Positions 40,928 through 49,969 of a stretch of 64,000 bases of DNA are shown here, in pieces. Each line of letters begins with the position of its first letter. Positions within the stretch are counted from its first letter, which is position 1. The stretch is taken from assembly GCF_014803895.1 (NCBI RefSeq), contig NZ_JAAVAU010000031.1:11050-75049 (forward strand). Reading direction: 5' to 3'. The notes beneath the pieces are model-generated. The model saw only the letters and a program-made list of their open reading frames with translations. It had not been told where the DNA came from and did not search any database. Position numbers and translations under genes: made by a program. Source of the DNA: Lactobacillus sp. Lineage in GTDB: Bacteria > Bacillota > Bacilli > Lactobacillales > Lactobacillaceae.

Positions 40928-42877
40928 TTAAACTAGCTTACCGCTAGCAATTAACTTAGCTACTTCTGGTTGAACATGTTGATAGTTCTTTACAGTATTT
41001 TCGTAGTCTACAAAGAAAAGTTTATACCAAACTAAGAATGTGTAAATAGCCCAAATTTGTCGACGAGCAGAACCATCACCCTTGTAGTTATCGTCAAGTA
41101 ATTTGATAATCTTTTCTTGATCAAAAATTTCATTAACAAAATCTTCAGTAAAGAGCTCTCTAACTTGCTTGTAAAAACGTGGTTCTTTTAACCATTGCTT
41201 GATTGGAGTTGGGAATCCTAACTTAGGACGCTTAGCCCATTCTTCTGGCAAAACATTTTCAGAAGCTTTTCTTAAAGCATACTTAGTATCATGACGGTTA
41301 ACTAAATACTTAGTAGGAATTGAGTTAGCTAGTTCAGCAATCTTCTTATCAAGATATGGCACCCGAAGTTCAAGTGAGTGAGCCATTGAAATCTTATCAG
41401 CCTTTTGTTCAATATCATTTAACATAAAGTGATGCAAATCGATGTATTGCATTTGCTTAACTTCATCAAGGTTCTTTACCTTCTTAAAGTCTTCTTGGTA
41501 GTTACCATTCACAGTTAAGTCATTTTGATATTCTTTTTGTAAAATGCCATTAGCATCTTTTGAAGTAAAGATAGTTGGGTAATCCATATCATAGATGACT
41601 GATTGACCAACATAGAATTCACTAGGTTCAGCTAAATTAGTGTACATATGAACCTTACCTGGGAAGTTAGGCATCTTTTTGATTCTATGCGCAAGTTTAA
41701 CGCGACTATTCTTAGGTAATTTCTTAAGTCCAGCAGTAAAGACCTTAATAACATCATTGTGGGTATGCATACCATAGTTAACATAACCAGCAAATAATTC
41801 ATCAGCCCCTTCACCAGATAAAGCAACAGTAACGTGCTTTCTAGCTAATTTACATAAGTACCATAAAGGAATAATTGATGGGTTAGCATCAGGTTCATCC
41901 ATATGATATTGCATTTCTGGGAAGTCACGCATTGCTTCATCGGCATCAACTTTATCACTAAAGAACTTCCAACCATTAATATCGGAAAGAGCCTTAGCCT
42001 TGGAAGCTTCATCATAAGTTGCATCATCAAATGAAATAGAGAATACATCTTCTGGATCTAACAAACTAGTTAAGAAACTTGAGTCAACACCTTCAGACAA
42101 GAACGCACCAACTGGTACATCAGCGTTACGATATAAATCAACAGTTTCCTTTAAGTCCTCGTTGATTTTCTTAACAGTATCTTCAAAACTTAATGAATTT
42201 TGAACATATTCTGCATCCCAGTACTTATGGGTCTTCATTTTGCCATCTTTATATTCGAACCAGTGACCTGCTGGAAAACGATATACACCTTTAAAGAAAG
42301 TTTCCTTTAAATCATTGTATTGGTTCATCAAGTATGGCTTCACAGCTTCTTTATTTAATTTTTTATCAAAACCAGGGAACTCTAAGAAACTCTTTAACTC
42401 AGAACCTACAATTAACTTACCATTGTGGTCTGAATAGTACATAGGCTTAATACCAAAGAAATCACGTGCCCCGTAAAGTGTCTTCTTATTATCATCCCAA
42501 ATAAGAAAGGCAAACATCCCTCTTACACGCTTCAAAATACCATCCATACCCCATTCTTCGTAACCATGGAGCAATACTTCAGTATCTGCCTTAGTGGTAA
42601 AAGTGTGGCCTTTTTCAATTAATTCTTCACGTAATGGTTTAAAGTTATAAATTTCACCATTAAAAATAATTGCACGAGTTTTATCTTCGTTAAAGATAGG
42701 TTGTGACCCACCGCGTAAGTCAATAATTGACAATCTTCTAAAACCAAGAGCTACTTCATCATTAGTATATTTACCTTCAGAAGATGGACCACGGTGTTTA
42801 ATAGCGTCCATCATTCCTTGGATTGCATGATCCTTATCTTTTAATTCTGGATCAAAAAAAGCACATATTCCGCACAT
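40928..42877 (-). CDS. asnH: glutamine-dependent asparagine synthetase-like amidotransferase (AsnH)
   Basis: 649 residues. The N-terminal class II glutaminase domain has nucleophile Cys2 (MCGICAFFDPE), HRGPSSEG and NGEIYNFKPLREEL. The C-terminal synthetase domain has the ATP loop FLSEGVDSSFLTSLL; the usual SGG or SSG reads SEG. LSGEGADELFAGY and LRVPYLDKKIAELA are intact. In organisms with D-Asx cross-bridges this protein amidates the D-Asp placed by the D-Asp ligase; the downstream partner 24 bp away suggests that role. A plain Asn synthetase remains possible. It has its own promoter. Confidence 0.9.
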   Translation of the reverse strand: MCGICAFFDPELKDKDHAIQGMMDAIKHRGPSSEGKYTNDEVALGFRRLSIIDLRGGSQPIFNEDKTRAIIFNGEIYNFKPLREELIEKGHTFTTKADTEVLLHGYEEWGMDGILKRVRGMFAFLIWDDNKKTLYGARDFFGIKPMYYSDHNGKLIVGSELKSFLEFPGFDKKLNKEAVKPYLMNQYNDLKETFFKGVYRFPAGHWFEYKDGKMKTHKYWDAEYVQNSLSFEDTVKKINEDLKETVDLYRNADVPVGAFLSEGVDSSFLTSLLDPEDVFSISFDDATYDEASKAKALSDINGWKFFSDKVDADEAMRDFPEMQYHMDEPDANPSIIPLWYLCKLARKHVTVALSGEGADELFAGYVNYGMHTHNDVIKVFTAGLKKLPKNSRVKLAHRIKKMPNFPGKVHMYTNLAEPSEFYVGQSVIYDMDYPTIFTSKDANGILQKEYQNDLTVNGNYQEDFKKVKNLDEVKQMQYIDLHHFMLNDIEQKADKISMAHSLELRVPYLDKKIAELANSIPTKYLVNRHDTKYALRKASENVLPEEWAKRPKLGFPTPIKQWLKEPRFYKQVRELFTEDFVNEIFDQEKIIKLLDDNYKGDGSARRQIWAIYTFLVWYKLFFVDYENTVKNYQHVQPEVAKLIASGKLV

Positions 42878-42915
42878 AAATTTTATTCACCTCAAAAATA
42901 AATCAATAGATTTTA

Positions 42916-42943
42916 ATTATATGTTATTTTCTAATAAAAACAA
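42916..42943 (-). promoter_or_regulatory. predicted asnH promoter
   Basis: On the minus strand TTGTTT (42938-42943), a 16-bp spacer and TATAAT (42916-42921), 38 bp before the ATG. Confidence 0.7.
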
Positions 42944-42950
42944 GTAATGA

Positions 42951-44339
42951 CTAGATTCTATATATACGACGCTTAGAAGTTGCACCATAACCAAAAATTT
43001 GCATTAAGTGTCGCTTGGTATCAACATTAACGACATAACCTGCATATTCACTCGGCATGTCATAGCGTCGATTCCAACGTTTATTATATCTCGTAGTTAG
43101 AGCATGATTAGGTCCCATTAATGCTGAACAATTAAATAGGATATATTGAATTCCATTAATTCTAAACTGATCTTCAATGTGTCGATGTCCGCAGAAATAA
43201 GCAATAATTTTAGCATTTTTAATTTTAGTAAAATCAAAATCATTAGCTAACATAAATTGTGCTGGAACATCATGAGAGTTAAGGTATCCTTTTTCTCTTT
43301 GATTAAAAGCAACTAGTAATTCATGGAGTGAACGACCATTATACTTCAACGCATTGTTACCATGATGTGTAATTGGACTACCGTGACTCATAAAGATAAT
43401 CTGTTTATCACTAGAATTCTCTAAAATTTCAATTATTTCCTGCATTTGATCTTCTCGAATTGCTAAAGCAATCTTAGAATCATATTTCTTTTGTCCCTTT
43501 TCATTTAAAGTATAAGGAACATCAGAAGTATTGACAGTGATCACTCTCACATCACCTTTATCAAAGTAAACTACTCCATGGGTTCGAGAAATATAATTAG
43601 CCCCACGTTGAGCATACATTGCAGGCCACATTATATCTTCAAATTCATTTTCAGGAAAACTTGCTTTTAAATTATGATGCTCATCGAACTTATCATTGTC
43701 ATCATGATTACCCTTGATAATCGCAAAATTAATCTTATCAGTTTTAAAGGCTCTACTCAGAGAAAATAGCTCTTGCTCACTAATTAAGCCAGCATCGGAA
43801 CCATCAATCCAATCACCTAAATGAGCCTTTAAATCAAGAACATTTTTTTCTTCTAGATAATTGAATTCCTTTACATGGCGCAAACCATTGAGCCCATAAA
43901 AATCAGTTGAGTCAGTATCTTTATAATGAGTATCTGTTAAAACACCAATATTAACCGTATCTGGACGAGTGTGGCGATTAATTCGTTCAATCACTGTATC
44001 CAAATATTGCTCTACGATATAACGACGACCAGTTTTTTTATTAATAAACGCGCGATAACGATTTAATTTTTTGTCATATTTACGTACATATTCTGGTGCC
44101 AAATCACTCGCATCAACTGATCGAAGTGCTTGATGAAGTGTGCCCTCATCATCTTTATAGACAATTAGTTCATATTCTCTGCCATAAGGAGTCTCTTGTT
44201 CAGGACCCACTTGATACTGTCCCACAGTCATATATTTTTGCAAGGCATCAAACGATTTCTCATCTTTTTGACGTGTAATTTTTTTAACTGCTCCAGAAAA
44301 CTTATCGATCATTCCGTTAGTTTTTTTGATAATGTTCAT
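42951..44339 (-). CDS. calcineurin-like metallophosphoesterase
   Basis: 462 residues. The C-terminal ~320 residues have all five phosphoesterase blocks: LTDTHYKDTD, LGDWIDGSD, IKGNHDDND, MSHGSPITHHG and CGHRHIED, which bind two metals. The N-terminal ~145 residues form a separate basic domain (KKITRQKDEKSFDALQKYM, RYRAFINKKTGRRYIVEQY) of unknown role. There is no signal peptide or TM. The ATG at 44339 is chosen over a GTG at 44351; neither has a strong ribosome site. It lies upstream of asnH, but asnH has its own promoter, so a functional link is unproven. The substrate is unknown. Confidence 0.88.
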   Translation of the reverse strand: MNIIKKTNGMIDKFSGAVKKITRQKDEKSFDALQKYMTVGQYQVGPEQETPYGREYELIVYKDDEGTLHQALRSVDASDLAPEYVRKYDKKLNRYRAFINKKTGRRYIVEQYLDTVIERINRHTRPDTVNIGVLTDTHYKDTDSTDFYGLNGLRHVKEFNYLEEKNVLDLKAHLGDWIDGSDAGLISEQELFSLSRAFKTDKINFAIIKGNHDDNDKFDEHHNLKASFPENEFEDIMWPAMYAQRGANYISRTHGVVYFDKGDVRVITVNTSDVPYTLNEKGQKKYDSKIALAIREDQMQEIIEILENSSDKQIIFMSHGSPITHHGNNALKYNGRSLHELLVAFNQREKGYLNSHDVPAQFMLANDFDFTKIKNAKIIAYFCGHRHIEDQFRINGIQYILFNCSALMGPNHALTTRYNKRWNRRYDMPSEYAGYVVNVDTKRHLMQIFGYGATSKRRIYRI

Positions 44340-44364
44340 AAAATTGCGCACTTCTACTTTTATA

Positions 44365-44386
44365 TAAAAAAAGGCCTTAACGGCCT
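44365..44386 (-). terminator. terminator
   Basis: The short stem AGGCC TTAAC GGCCT (44372-44376 with 44382-44386), followed on the minus strand by a T7 run, after the 44393-44875 gene. Confidence 0.7.
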
Positions 44387-44392
44387 CAGGTA

Positions 44393-44875
44393 TTAATTAT
44401 TTGCCAAAGCGTTAGCTGCTAAACCTAAAGATAATACCGCATCTTTTGATAAAATTTTCTTCAATTCAGCTGGGGCAATTGCCTTAACAGCACCAATAAC
44501 CTTCAAACTATAAAGCAATACATCATAATCACCACTGCGATTATAGATACCATCTTCAAATGGATCTTCGTGGTTATATGTAAAATTAATTTCATCTTTA
44601 TCCACGTAACCATCAACGTGATTAGTTAAAATACGGTCAGTTAATGATGTTAAAGGTTCATCCAAATGAAGTAAAGTTAACTTCCCATCAGATTCGCTAT
44701 TATAATATTCATCTTGAGTCATTGAGAAATATTCTTGAATCGGTTTATTTAAAACACCTAGACTATCAATTTCTGCATAAACTTTTGAAGTATTAAGGTC
44801 TTGTTGACCACTTATGATTTTGTCCTTAGATAAAGCTAAATCATCGGCCAAGTTCATGGTTGTTAAATTATCCAT
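44393..44875 (-). CDS. unknown small cytoplasmic protein
   Basis: 160 residues from the ATG at 44875, set by AAGGAGG 6 bp upstream. It is acidic and has no TM or signal. Readable segments are TTMNLADDLALSKDKIISG, KPIQEYFSMTQDEYYNSESD, DRILTNHVDGYVDKDEINF and a C-terminal helix LKKILSKDAVLSLGLAANAL. No family was recognised. It is monocistronic between the phosphoesterase gene and padR, with a terminator after it. Confidence 0.75.
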   Translation of the reverse strand: MDNLTTMNLADDLALSKDKIISGQQDLNTSKVYAEIDSLGVLNKPIQEYFSMTQDEYYNSESDGKLTLLHLDEPLTSLTDRILTNHVDGYVDKDEINFTYNHEDPFEDGIYNRSGDYDVLLYSLKVIGAVKAIAPAELKKILSKDAVLSLGLAANALANN

Positions 44876-44994
44876 TTTTTCCTCCTTGAAATACAATGCC
44901 TATTATAACAAAAATAGTGCATTATGCCCTTTTTTCTCCCTCTATTTAATAGGAAGTTAAAGAAATTGCAATACTTTTAGCTTATTTTTCACAA

Positions 44995-45027
44995 GAAAAA
45001 GCCAGCAAGTTTTTAAACTTACTGGCT
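44995..45027 (-). terminator. padR terminator
   Basis: GCCAGTAAGTTT/AAACTTGCTGGC on the minus strand (45001-45012 with 45015-45026, one G-U pair), then TTTTTC. Confidence 0.85.
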
Positions 45028-45033
45028 CAAAAT

Positions 45034-45561
45034 CTATTTTAAAGACCTTAGCCACTCAATTTGACCCTTTAGCCGAGCCATTGCTCGTTTCAGAATCAAA
45101 TAATGACCAAAGTTTTGATCTTGTTTTTCTTTATTTGGAAAAACATTTTTTTCACGTTGTTTTAAATGTAAAAATTGTTTTTCTAATAAAGCCAACTCCT
45201 CATTGACCATTACCTTGATACGTGAATCATGAGGATCATTAATAAAAAACATTTTTAAAGAAAACAAATCTTGATTAACTGGTAACTCCGTTAAAGGTTG
45301 ATTAATCCAATTCTCTAACTTTTTCTCACCAATAGCTGTTAAATAATAATGAATTTCTTTTTCATTATTTTCTGCATGCTTACTAGTAATCCAGTCATCT
45401 TGTTGCATCTTCTTCAATTCTGGATAAACTTGGCTGTGAGCAGCTTTCCAAAATTCACCGATTTCATTGGTAAATTGATACGTGATTGACTTCCCTGTAA
45501 AACCTGGATTTTGTTTTAAAATTCCGAGAATAATATAAGGAAGAATGCGTTTTTTAGGCAT
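45034..45561 (-). CDS. padR: PadR-family transcriptional regulator
   Basis: 175 residues. The N-terminal winged helix (ILPYIILGILKQNPGFTGKSI, AHSQVYPELKKMQQDDWIT, YYLTAIGEKKLENWI) is followed by a C-terminal coiled dimerisation part typical of PadR subfamily 2. In lactic acid bacteria PadR represses the phenolic acid decarboxylase gene until phenolic acids relieve it. It lies 50 bp downstream of padC, and two PadR-type operators sit at the padC promoter, so the repressor is probably autoregulated. Confidence 0.94.
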   Translation of the reverse strand: MPKKRILPYIILGILKQNPGFTGKSITYQFTNEIGEFWKAAHSQVYPELKKMQQDDWITSKHAENNEKEIHYYLTAIGEKKLENWINQPLTELPVNQDLFSLKMFFINDPHDSRIKVMVNEELALLEKQFLHLKQREKNVFPNKEKQDQNFGHYLILKRAMARLKGQIEWLRSLK

Positions 45562-45611
45562 AAAATCTTCTTTTCTACTTTTGATAGTTTTATTCTACCA
45601 AAAAGAAAGAA

Positions 45612-46190
45612 CTATTTTTCAAGATATTTATGACCATCTTTCTTGATGATGTGGTAATTTTCATCGTAGTAGTTACCATTTCTAATATCATCAGTCATGC
45701 CTTCATATGGAGCTTCTGCGATTACTTCGTCATTATCAACCCCTGCATCACCAATGTAAGTAATTTTAGCAAATTCAGGTACAACCATCTTAGGATAAGT
45801 ATCGTATTTTTCACGACTTTCATGCATCAAGTCAATGTGGTCATTTTGGTAACAAACAGTAATTTCTGGATGATCTTGAACCCACTTTGGGAAGAAAATA
45901 GTACCATTCAACTTGTGTTCATTTGGTACAAAATCAAGTGCTACGTCAGTACCAGTTGGTTCAGTCCAAGCAATCTTGTAAATACCATCAGTCAAAAGAT
46001 CAATATGAGCTTCTTGATCTTTTACCCAGCGACCAGCAACCATACCACCGTGAATACGATAATCAACAGTGTGGTCATTCTTTGCGTACCATTCGTATTC
46101 CCAACCATTATCGTAAGTGTATACAAAGTGAGTTCCAATGAAGTCATCTAAAGTCTTGAACTTTTTATCCATTTTATTTAACTCTGCCAT
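45612..46190 (-). CDS. padC: phenolic acid decarboxylase
   Basis: 192 residues of the PadC lipocalin-like family: [54 protein letters not shown], and the Arg/Glu-Tyr active-site region with [18 protein letters not shown]. It removes CO2 from p-coumaric, caffeic or ferulic acid to give vinyl phenols, a detoxification step. The family is usually about 160-190 residues; the N-terminus may begin at [10 protein letters not shown] or at the second Met. It heads the padC-padR operon with an AAGGAAA ribosome site. Confidence 0.97.
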   Translation of the reverse strand: MAELNKMDKKFKTLDDFIGTHFVYTYDNGWEYEWYAKNDHTVDYRIHGGMVAGRWVKDQEAHIDLLTDGIYKIAWTEPTGTDVALDFVPNEHKLNGTIFFPKWVQDHPEITVCYQNDHIDLMHESREKYDTYPKMVVPEFAKITYIGDAGVDNDEVIAEAPYEGMTDDIRNGNYYDENYHIIKKDGHKYLEK

Positions 46191-46211
46191 TTATATTTCC
46201 TTCTTTCATTT

Positions 46212-46227
46212 ATGTCAATTTCGACAT
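46212..46227. promoter_or_regulatory. PadR operator 1
   Basis: ATGTCAATTTCGACAT fits the PadR site ATGT-8N-ACAT exactly, within the larger perfect palindrome TTTATGTC/GACATAAA. It lies just downstream of the padC -10. Confidence 0.85.
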
Positions 46228-46232
46228 AAACT

Positions 46233-46261
46233 ATTGTATGTCGTTATTTACATAAAATCAA
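46233..46261 (-). promoter_or_regulatory. padC promoter
   Basis: On the minus strand TTGATT (46256-46261), a 17-bp spacer and TACAAT (46233-46238). Operator 2 fills the spacer. Confidence 0.85.
46238..46253. promoter_or_regulatory. PadR operator 2
   Basis: ATGTCGTTATTTACAT also fits ATGT-8N-ACAT and lies between -35 and -10. Its centre is 26 bp from that of operator 1. Confidence 0.8.
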
Positions 46262-46267
46262 GTTAAA

Positions 46268-46302
46268 AATAAAAAGTTTGTCGATAATGACAAACTTTTT
46301 TC
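46268..46302. terminator. bidirectional terminator
   Basis: AAAAAGTTTGTC/GACAAACTTTTT (46271-46282 with 46289-46300), after the helveticin-like gene and upstream of the padC promoter. Confidence 0.9.
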
Positions 46303-46305
46303 AGA

Positions 46306-47310
46306 TTAATCATTAAAACCATTAATCTTATAAATTCGATTCATTAAAGTTGTTAGGCCATCTGTTTTACTATGATAGGCAATAGTTAAATAAATATTTT
46401 TTGAATCTTTGACATGTATACTTTCAAACTCAGTCGCATAACCTAGTGCATCGATTTCTAAACAATGATTCAAATTAGCAACTTCCCATTCATTAGGATC
46501 AGTTGAACCCCAAGGAATTTTAACAATTTGACGGGGCTTGCCTTCTTTAGGCATCCCTAAAATATTAGTTGATGGGCCAGGCTGGCAAGAGATATAAACA
46601 TTATTATTTTCATCAATATCGTAACCCTGAATTGAAGGAATTAACTTACTATTAAAGTCTGGAATAGTAAAAGCACCTAAGCATTGAAGATTTTGAATAT
46701 TTACATCCTCTGCCTCCGCTTCAGCAGCATCTAATGCTCGATTAACTTCATTCATGTCATATAAGGCAAAATAACCTGTATGGTCATAACTAATTGTCGC
46801 AATTAAAAGCTTACTGTAATCCGGAGAAACAGCAGCTTCAACTCTTTCTAAATTACTACCTGGATAAACAGTTGCATCATTGTTATAGCCACTACCAGCA
46901 CGGTTCAAGTAAGAAAGACGTGGCAAATCAGTATTATTATTAATAGTTTGACTACCATTAGCAAGATCTACTCGGGCAATTTGCGTAGTCCAATAAAGAC
47001 TATTCCCCTTTTTCTTTGGCTTAGTACCAACTAACCAACGGTCTTTTTCACCACTGTAGACCCATGTTTGGGTATGTCCACCAGCCGTTCCACCCGAAGC
47101 TGGACCATTCAAGTAAAGAATTGGAGCATTTTCATCAAATAATGCATGCTTACCTTCTGGTTCAGTGCGATAGACAATAATATCATTTTGTTTATGAAGT
47201 AACTGCAAGGCATATACGTACTTACTACCCACATCAGCTGCTTGTACAACTACATGGTGCAAGTTTTCAAGTTCGTATAATAGACTTAATTTAACTTTCT
47301 TTTCTATCAT
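46306..47310 (-). CDS. helveticin J-family protein (bacteriolysin-like)
   Basis: 334 residues from the ATG at 47310, which has GAGG 9 bp upstream; a TTG six codons earlier overlaps that site. It has the helveticin J family text: ENLHHVVVQAADVGSKYVYA, GGTAGGHTQTWVYSG, LPRLSYLNRAGSGYNND, LERVEAAVSPDYSKLLIATI and NVYISCQPGPSTN. Helveticin J is a large heat-labile bacteriocin of L. helveticus. There is no signal peptide, as in the family. No immunity or export genes adjoin it; the nearest are padC and the phn importer. Killing activity of this copy is not shown. Confidence 0.9.
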   Translation of the reverse strand: MIEKKVKLSLLYELENLHHVVVQAADVGSKYVYALQLLHKQNDIIVYRTEPEGKHALFDENAPILYLNGPASGGTAGGHTQTWVYSGEKDRWLVGTKPKKKGNSLYWTTQIARVDLANGSQTINNNTDLPRLSYLNRAGSGYNNDATVYPGSNLERVEAAVSPDYSKLLIATISYDHTGYFALYDMNEVNRALDAAEAEAEDVNIQNLQCLGAFTIPDFNSKLIPSIQGYDIDENNNVYISCQPGPSTNILGMPKEGKPRQIVKIPWGSTDPNEWEVANLNHCLEIDALGYATEFESIHVKDSKNIYLTIAYHSKTDGLTTLMNRIYKINGFND

Positions 47311-47448
47311 AATTTTTATCCTCTTCAAATCAAAAAATTGCTATTAATTAAATTTTAACGCTAATATTACATAAACTTCCAAGATTTACAATCAAAAGGT
47401 GTAAAAGTACGCAATCCATTAACAGTTATAGAACTAAATTAAGGATAA

Positions 47449-47478
47449 CTAAAAAACGACTCAAATGAGTCGCTTTTT
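47449..47478 (-). terminator. terminator of the phn importer operon
   Basis: GCGACTC ATTT GAGTCG on the minus strand (47457-47462 with 47467-47472), followed by TTTTTT, after phnE2. Confidence 0.8.
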
Positions 47479-47487
47479 TACATCAGA

Positions 47488-48300
47488 TTAGATTAACTTC
47501 TTTCTAATCCAACCAGAAATCGAGTCAATCAAAATTACCATGATTACAATACCTAATAAGATAATTCCCACCCGGTTCCATTGACGATATTGTAAAGCAA
47601 TAATTAAAGGATACCCAATTCCTCCGGCACCTACTAAACCTAAAATAGATGCGGAACGAACTGATACATCAAATCTATATAAAGTATTAGAAATCAACTC
47701 TGGCATCAAGTTTGGCATTGTAGAGAACATGATAATGTTCCACTTAGAACCCCCTGAAGCGGCTACTGCCTCATTAGCACCAGTTTCTAAATTTTCAATT
47801 GCTTCGGAGAATAACTTTGCTAGCATCCCCACTGAATGAAACCCTAAGGCAAATACACCAGCCGCAGAACCTGGTCCAACAGCCTTGATAAACATTAATG
47901 CCAAAACAATTTCAGGGAAAGATCGAATTACTGCTAAAACTAACTTTCCACTTCGAGACGCATACCATTTTTTATGCTTAGTATTGGCTGCCCAGAAGGC
48001 AAAAGGTAAAGAAATAACTGCGGAAATAAATGTACCCAAAAAAGCAATACACAATGTTTCCCATAATTGAGAAATTAAATCTTCACCAGTACCATTCCAA
48101 ACATATGACCAATCTGGATGAAAAATACCTGAAATAATTGAACCAGCAATCTGACCAGCAGATGCTTTTATACCAGAAAAATCCATCCCTGTACATGACC
48201 AAACCACAATCACAACTGAAGCAATTGCTATCAACCAGTGAATAGTACGCTGTTTACGATTTACCGGTTTTGGCGGTAATTTCTTCATTGTATTATCCAT
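47488..48300 (-). CDS. phnE: PhnE-type ABC transporter permease, second copy
   Basis: A 270-residue permease with about five or six TM helices. The binding-protein-dependent loop is visible in EAIENLETGANEAVAASGGSK and the family ending in SASILGLVGAGGIGYPLIIAL. It is paralogous to the permease at 48300-49109, and the two probably form a heterodimeric channel. The ATG overlaps the preceding stop by one base (TAATG). It is the last gene of phnD-C-E-E. Confidence 0.92.
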   Translation of the reverse strand: MDNTMKKLPPKPVNRKQRTIHWLIAIASVVIVVWSCTGMDFSGIKASAGQIAGSIISGIFHPDWSYVWNGTGEDLISQLWETLCIAFLGTFISAVISLPFAFWAANTKHKKWYASRSGKLVLAVIRSFPEIVLALMFIKAVGPGSAAGVFALGFHSVGMLAKLFSEAIENLETGANEAVAASGGSKWNIIMFSTMPNLMPELISNTLYRFDVSVRSASILGLVGAGGIGYPLIIALQYRQWNRVGIILLGIVIMVILIDSISGWIRKKLI

Positions 48301-49109
48301 TATTTCATCAATGCCTCCCGTGATTTAGATGATATGTAGTCAATTAGTACAACTACGATAATAATGACAATAATGATCATCCCAGTCTTGTCATAAGAGA
48401 AAACTTGCAAAGTTTGTTGTAAGTAAAGGCCAATACCACCAGCCCCAATATAACCAAGAACTGTTGATGCTCTAACGTTAATTTCAAATGCATATAAAAC
48501 ATAAGAAATAAAGTAAGTAATAATTTGTGGCATTACGGCAAAGTGAATAATTTGTAATTTACTTGCACCGACAGCAGTTAAAGCTTCAATCGGACCTGGA
48601 TCAATAGTTTCGATTGCTTCATAGAACAACTTAACAACCACACCAAAAGTGAACACTGACAAGGCTAATACACCGGCAACTGGCCCAATACCTACTACTG
48701 CTACGAAAATCGCACCCAAAAGTAAATCCGGAATAGTTCTAACGATATTCATAATAAAACGAAGAACACCAGTAACTACTTTATTTTTAACGATATTTCT
48801 AGCAATTAATAATGAATATACAAACGCTACAGCTGAACCAATTACTGTACCTAAAACAGCCATCTTAATAGTTTCAATCAAAAGTGGAACAGCAGTTGCG
48901 GCATAACTCCAGTCTGGGTGACACATTTGAACAAAAATATCAGCAAATTGACTAAAGTTTGCAGGATCAAGTAAGACACTGATGTGAGCATTAGTGGTAT
49001 TAACGGATAAAAAGAAACCGGCAATTAAAACAATCCACCATACCAAATTCATTATTTTGAATTTTTTCTTAGGCAATTGGATTAAATTTTGATCAGTATT
49101 ACTACTCAT
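48300..49109 (-). CDS. phnE: PhnE-type ABC transporter permease, first copy
   Basis: 269 residues from the ATG at 49109, chosen from two adjacent ATGs because AAGGAGG then lies 6 bp away; an upstream extension would overlap phnC by 70 bp. It has about six TM helices, the loop [22 protein letters not shown], and [21 protein letters not shown]. It belongs to the phosphonate/alkyl-phosphonate importer family. It overlaps the phnC stop. Confidence 0.92.
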   Translation of the reverse strand: MSSNTDQNLIQLPKKKFKIMNLVWWIVLIAGFFLSVNTTNAHISVLLDPANFSQFADIFVQMCHPDWSYAATAVPLLIETIKMAVLGTVIGSAVAFVYSLLIARNIVKNKVVTGVLRFIMNIVRTIPDLLLGAIFVAVVGIGPVAGVLALSVFTFGVVVKLFYEAIETIDPGPIEALTAVGASKLQIIHFAVMPQIITYFISYVLYAFEINVRASTVLGYIGAGGIGLYLQQTLQVFSYDKTGMIIIVIIIVVVLIDYISSKSREALMK

Positions 49110-49878
49110 CATTACCCTCCTTGCCATTGCCACCGTTGTAGATGTCTTTGAAGACAGTATCTGAAGTTTCACTCATCTTGCCATCATAAACAATTTCACC
49201 TGCGCGTACACCAATTACCCGATCACCAAATTCTTTAGCTAATTCAATACTGTGCAGGTTGGCTACAACAGTCATCTCATATTCTTCATTGAGCATCTTC
49301 AAGTCATGCATTACACGCTTAGAAGTTTGAGGATCAAGAGAGGCAGTCGGTTCATCAGCTAAAATAATTTTAGGATCTTGAGTCAACACTCTGGCAATAG
49401 CAACACGTTGTTGTTGACCACCAGAAAGTTGGTCTGCACGAGTATAAACCTTATCTGCTAAATCTACTCTTTGTAAGGCTTCATAGGCTTTTTGCTTATC
49501 TGCTTTACTAAATAAATTAAAAGTAGTTTTCCAAGTGGGATAGTAAGAAACCCGTCCCGTTAAAACGTTGCGTAAAACGCTTGAACGCTTAACCAAATTA
49601 AAGCTTTGGAAAATCATTCCGATATCTCGACGAATCATCCGTAAATCTTTACCCTTAGCCTGAGTAATAGATTTACCATCGATTAAAATGTCACCGTTAG
49701 AAATATCCTGTAAACGATTGATAGAGCGCAGCAATGTTGACTTACCAGCCCCGGATAAACCAACTATTACTACAAATTCTCCTTTTTTAACATCTAAATT
49801 AATATTTTTTAATCCGACAGTACCATTGTCATAAACTTTAGTAACGTCTTTTAATTGAATCATCGGCTGCTCTGCCAT
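49102..49878 (-). CDS. phnC: PhnC-type ABC transporter ATP-binding protein
   Basis: 258 residues: Walker [10 protein letters not shown], signature LSGGQQQR, Walker B IILADEP and a His switch reading ANLHSIELA, characteristic of PhnC. It powers the importer made by the PhnD and two PhnE proteins. The ribosome site AAGGAG precedes the ATG. The phnD-phnC gap contains a terminator-like hairpin. Confidence 0.93.
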   Translation of the reverse strand: MAEQPMIQLKDVTKVYDNGTVGLKNINLDVKKGEFVVIVGLSGAGKSTLLRSINRLQDISNGDILIDGKSITQAKGKDLRMIRRDIGMIFQSFNLVKRSSVLRNVLTGRVSYYPTWKTTFNLFSKADKQKAYEALQRVDLADKVYTRADQLSGGQQQRVAIARVLTQDPKIILADEPTASLDPQTSKRVMHDLKMLNEEYEMTVVANLHSIELAKEFGDRVIGVRAGEIVYDGKMSETSDTVFKDIYNGGNGKEGNDE

Positions 49879-49911
49879 TAATCAAGGCTCCTTACTCTCA
49901 TTATCTTTATT

Positions 49912-49951
49912 GTAAAAAAGATAATTATCACTATCGACAATTATCTTTTTT
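49912..49951 (-). terminator. hairpin between phnD and phnC (partial terminator)
   Basis: AAAAAAGATAATT/AATTATCTTTTTT (49914-49926 with 49939-49951), with T-runs. Because all phn genes point the same way it probably lets some transcription through and lowers phnC-E-E relative to phnD. Confidence 0.7.
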
Positions 49952-49969
49952 AAATTCAAAAGTTAAATC

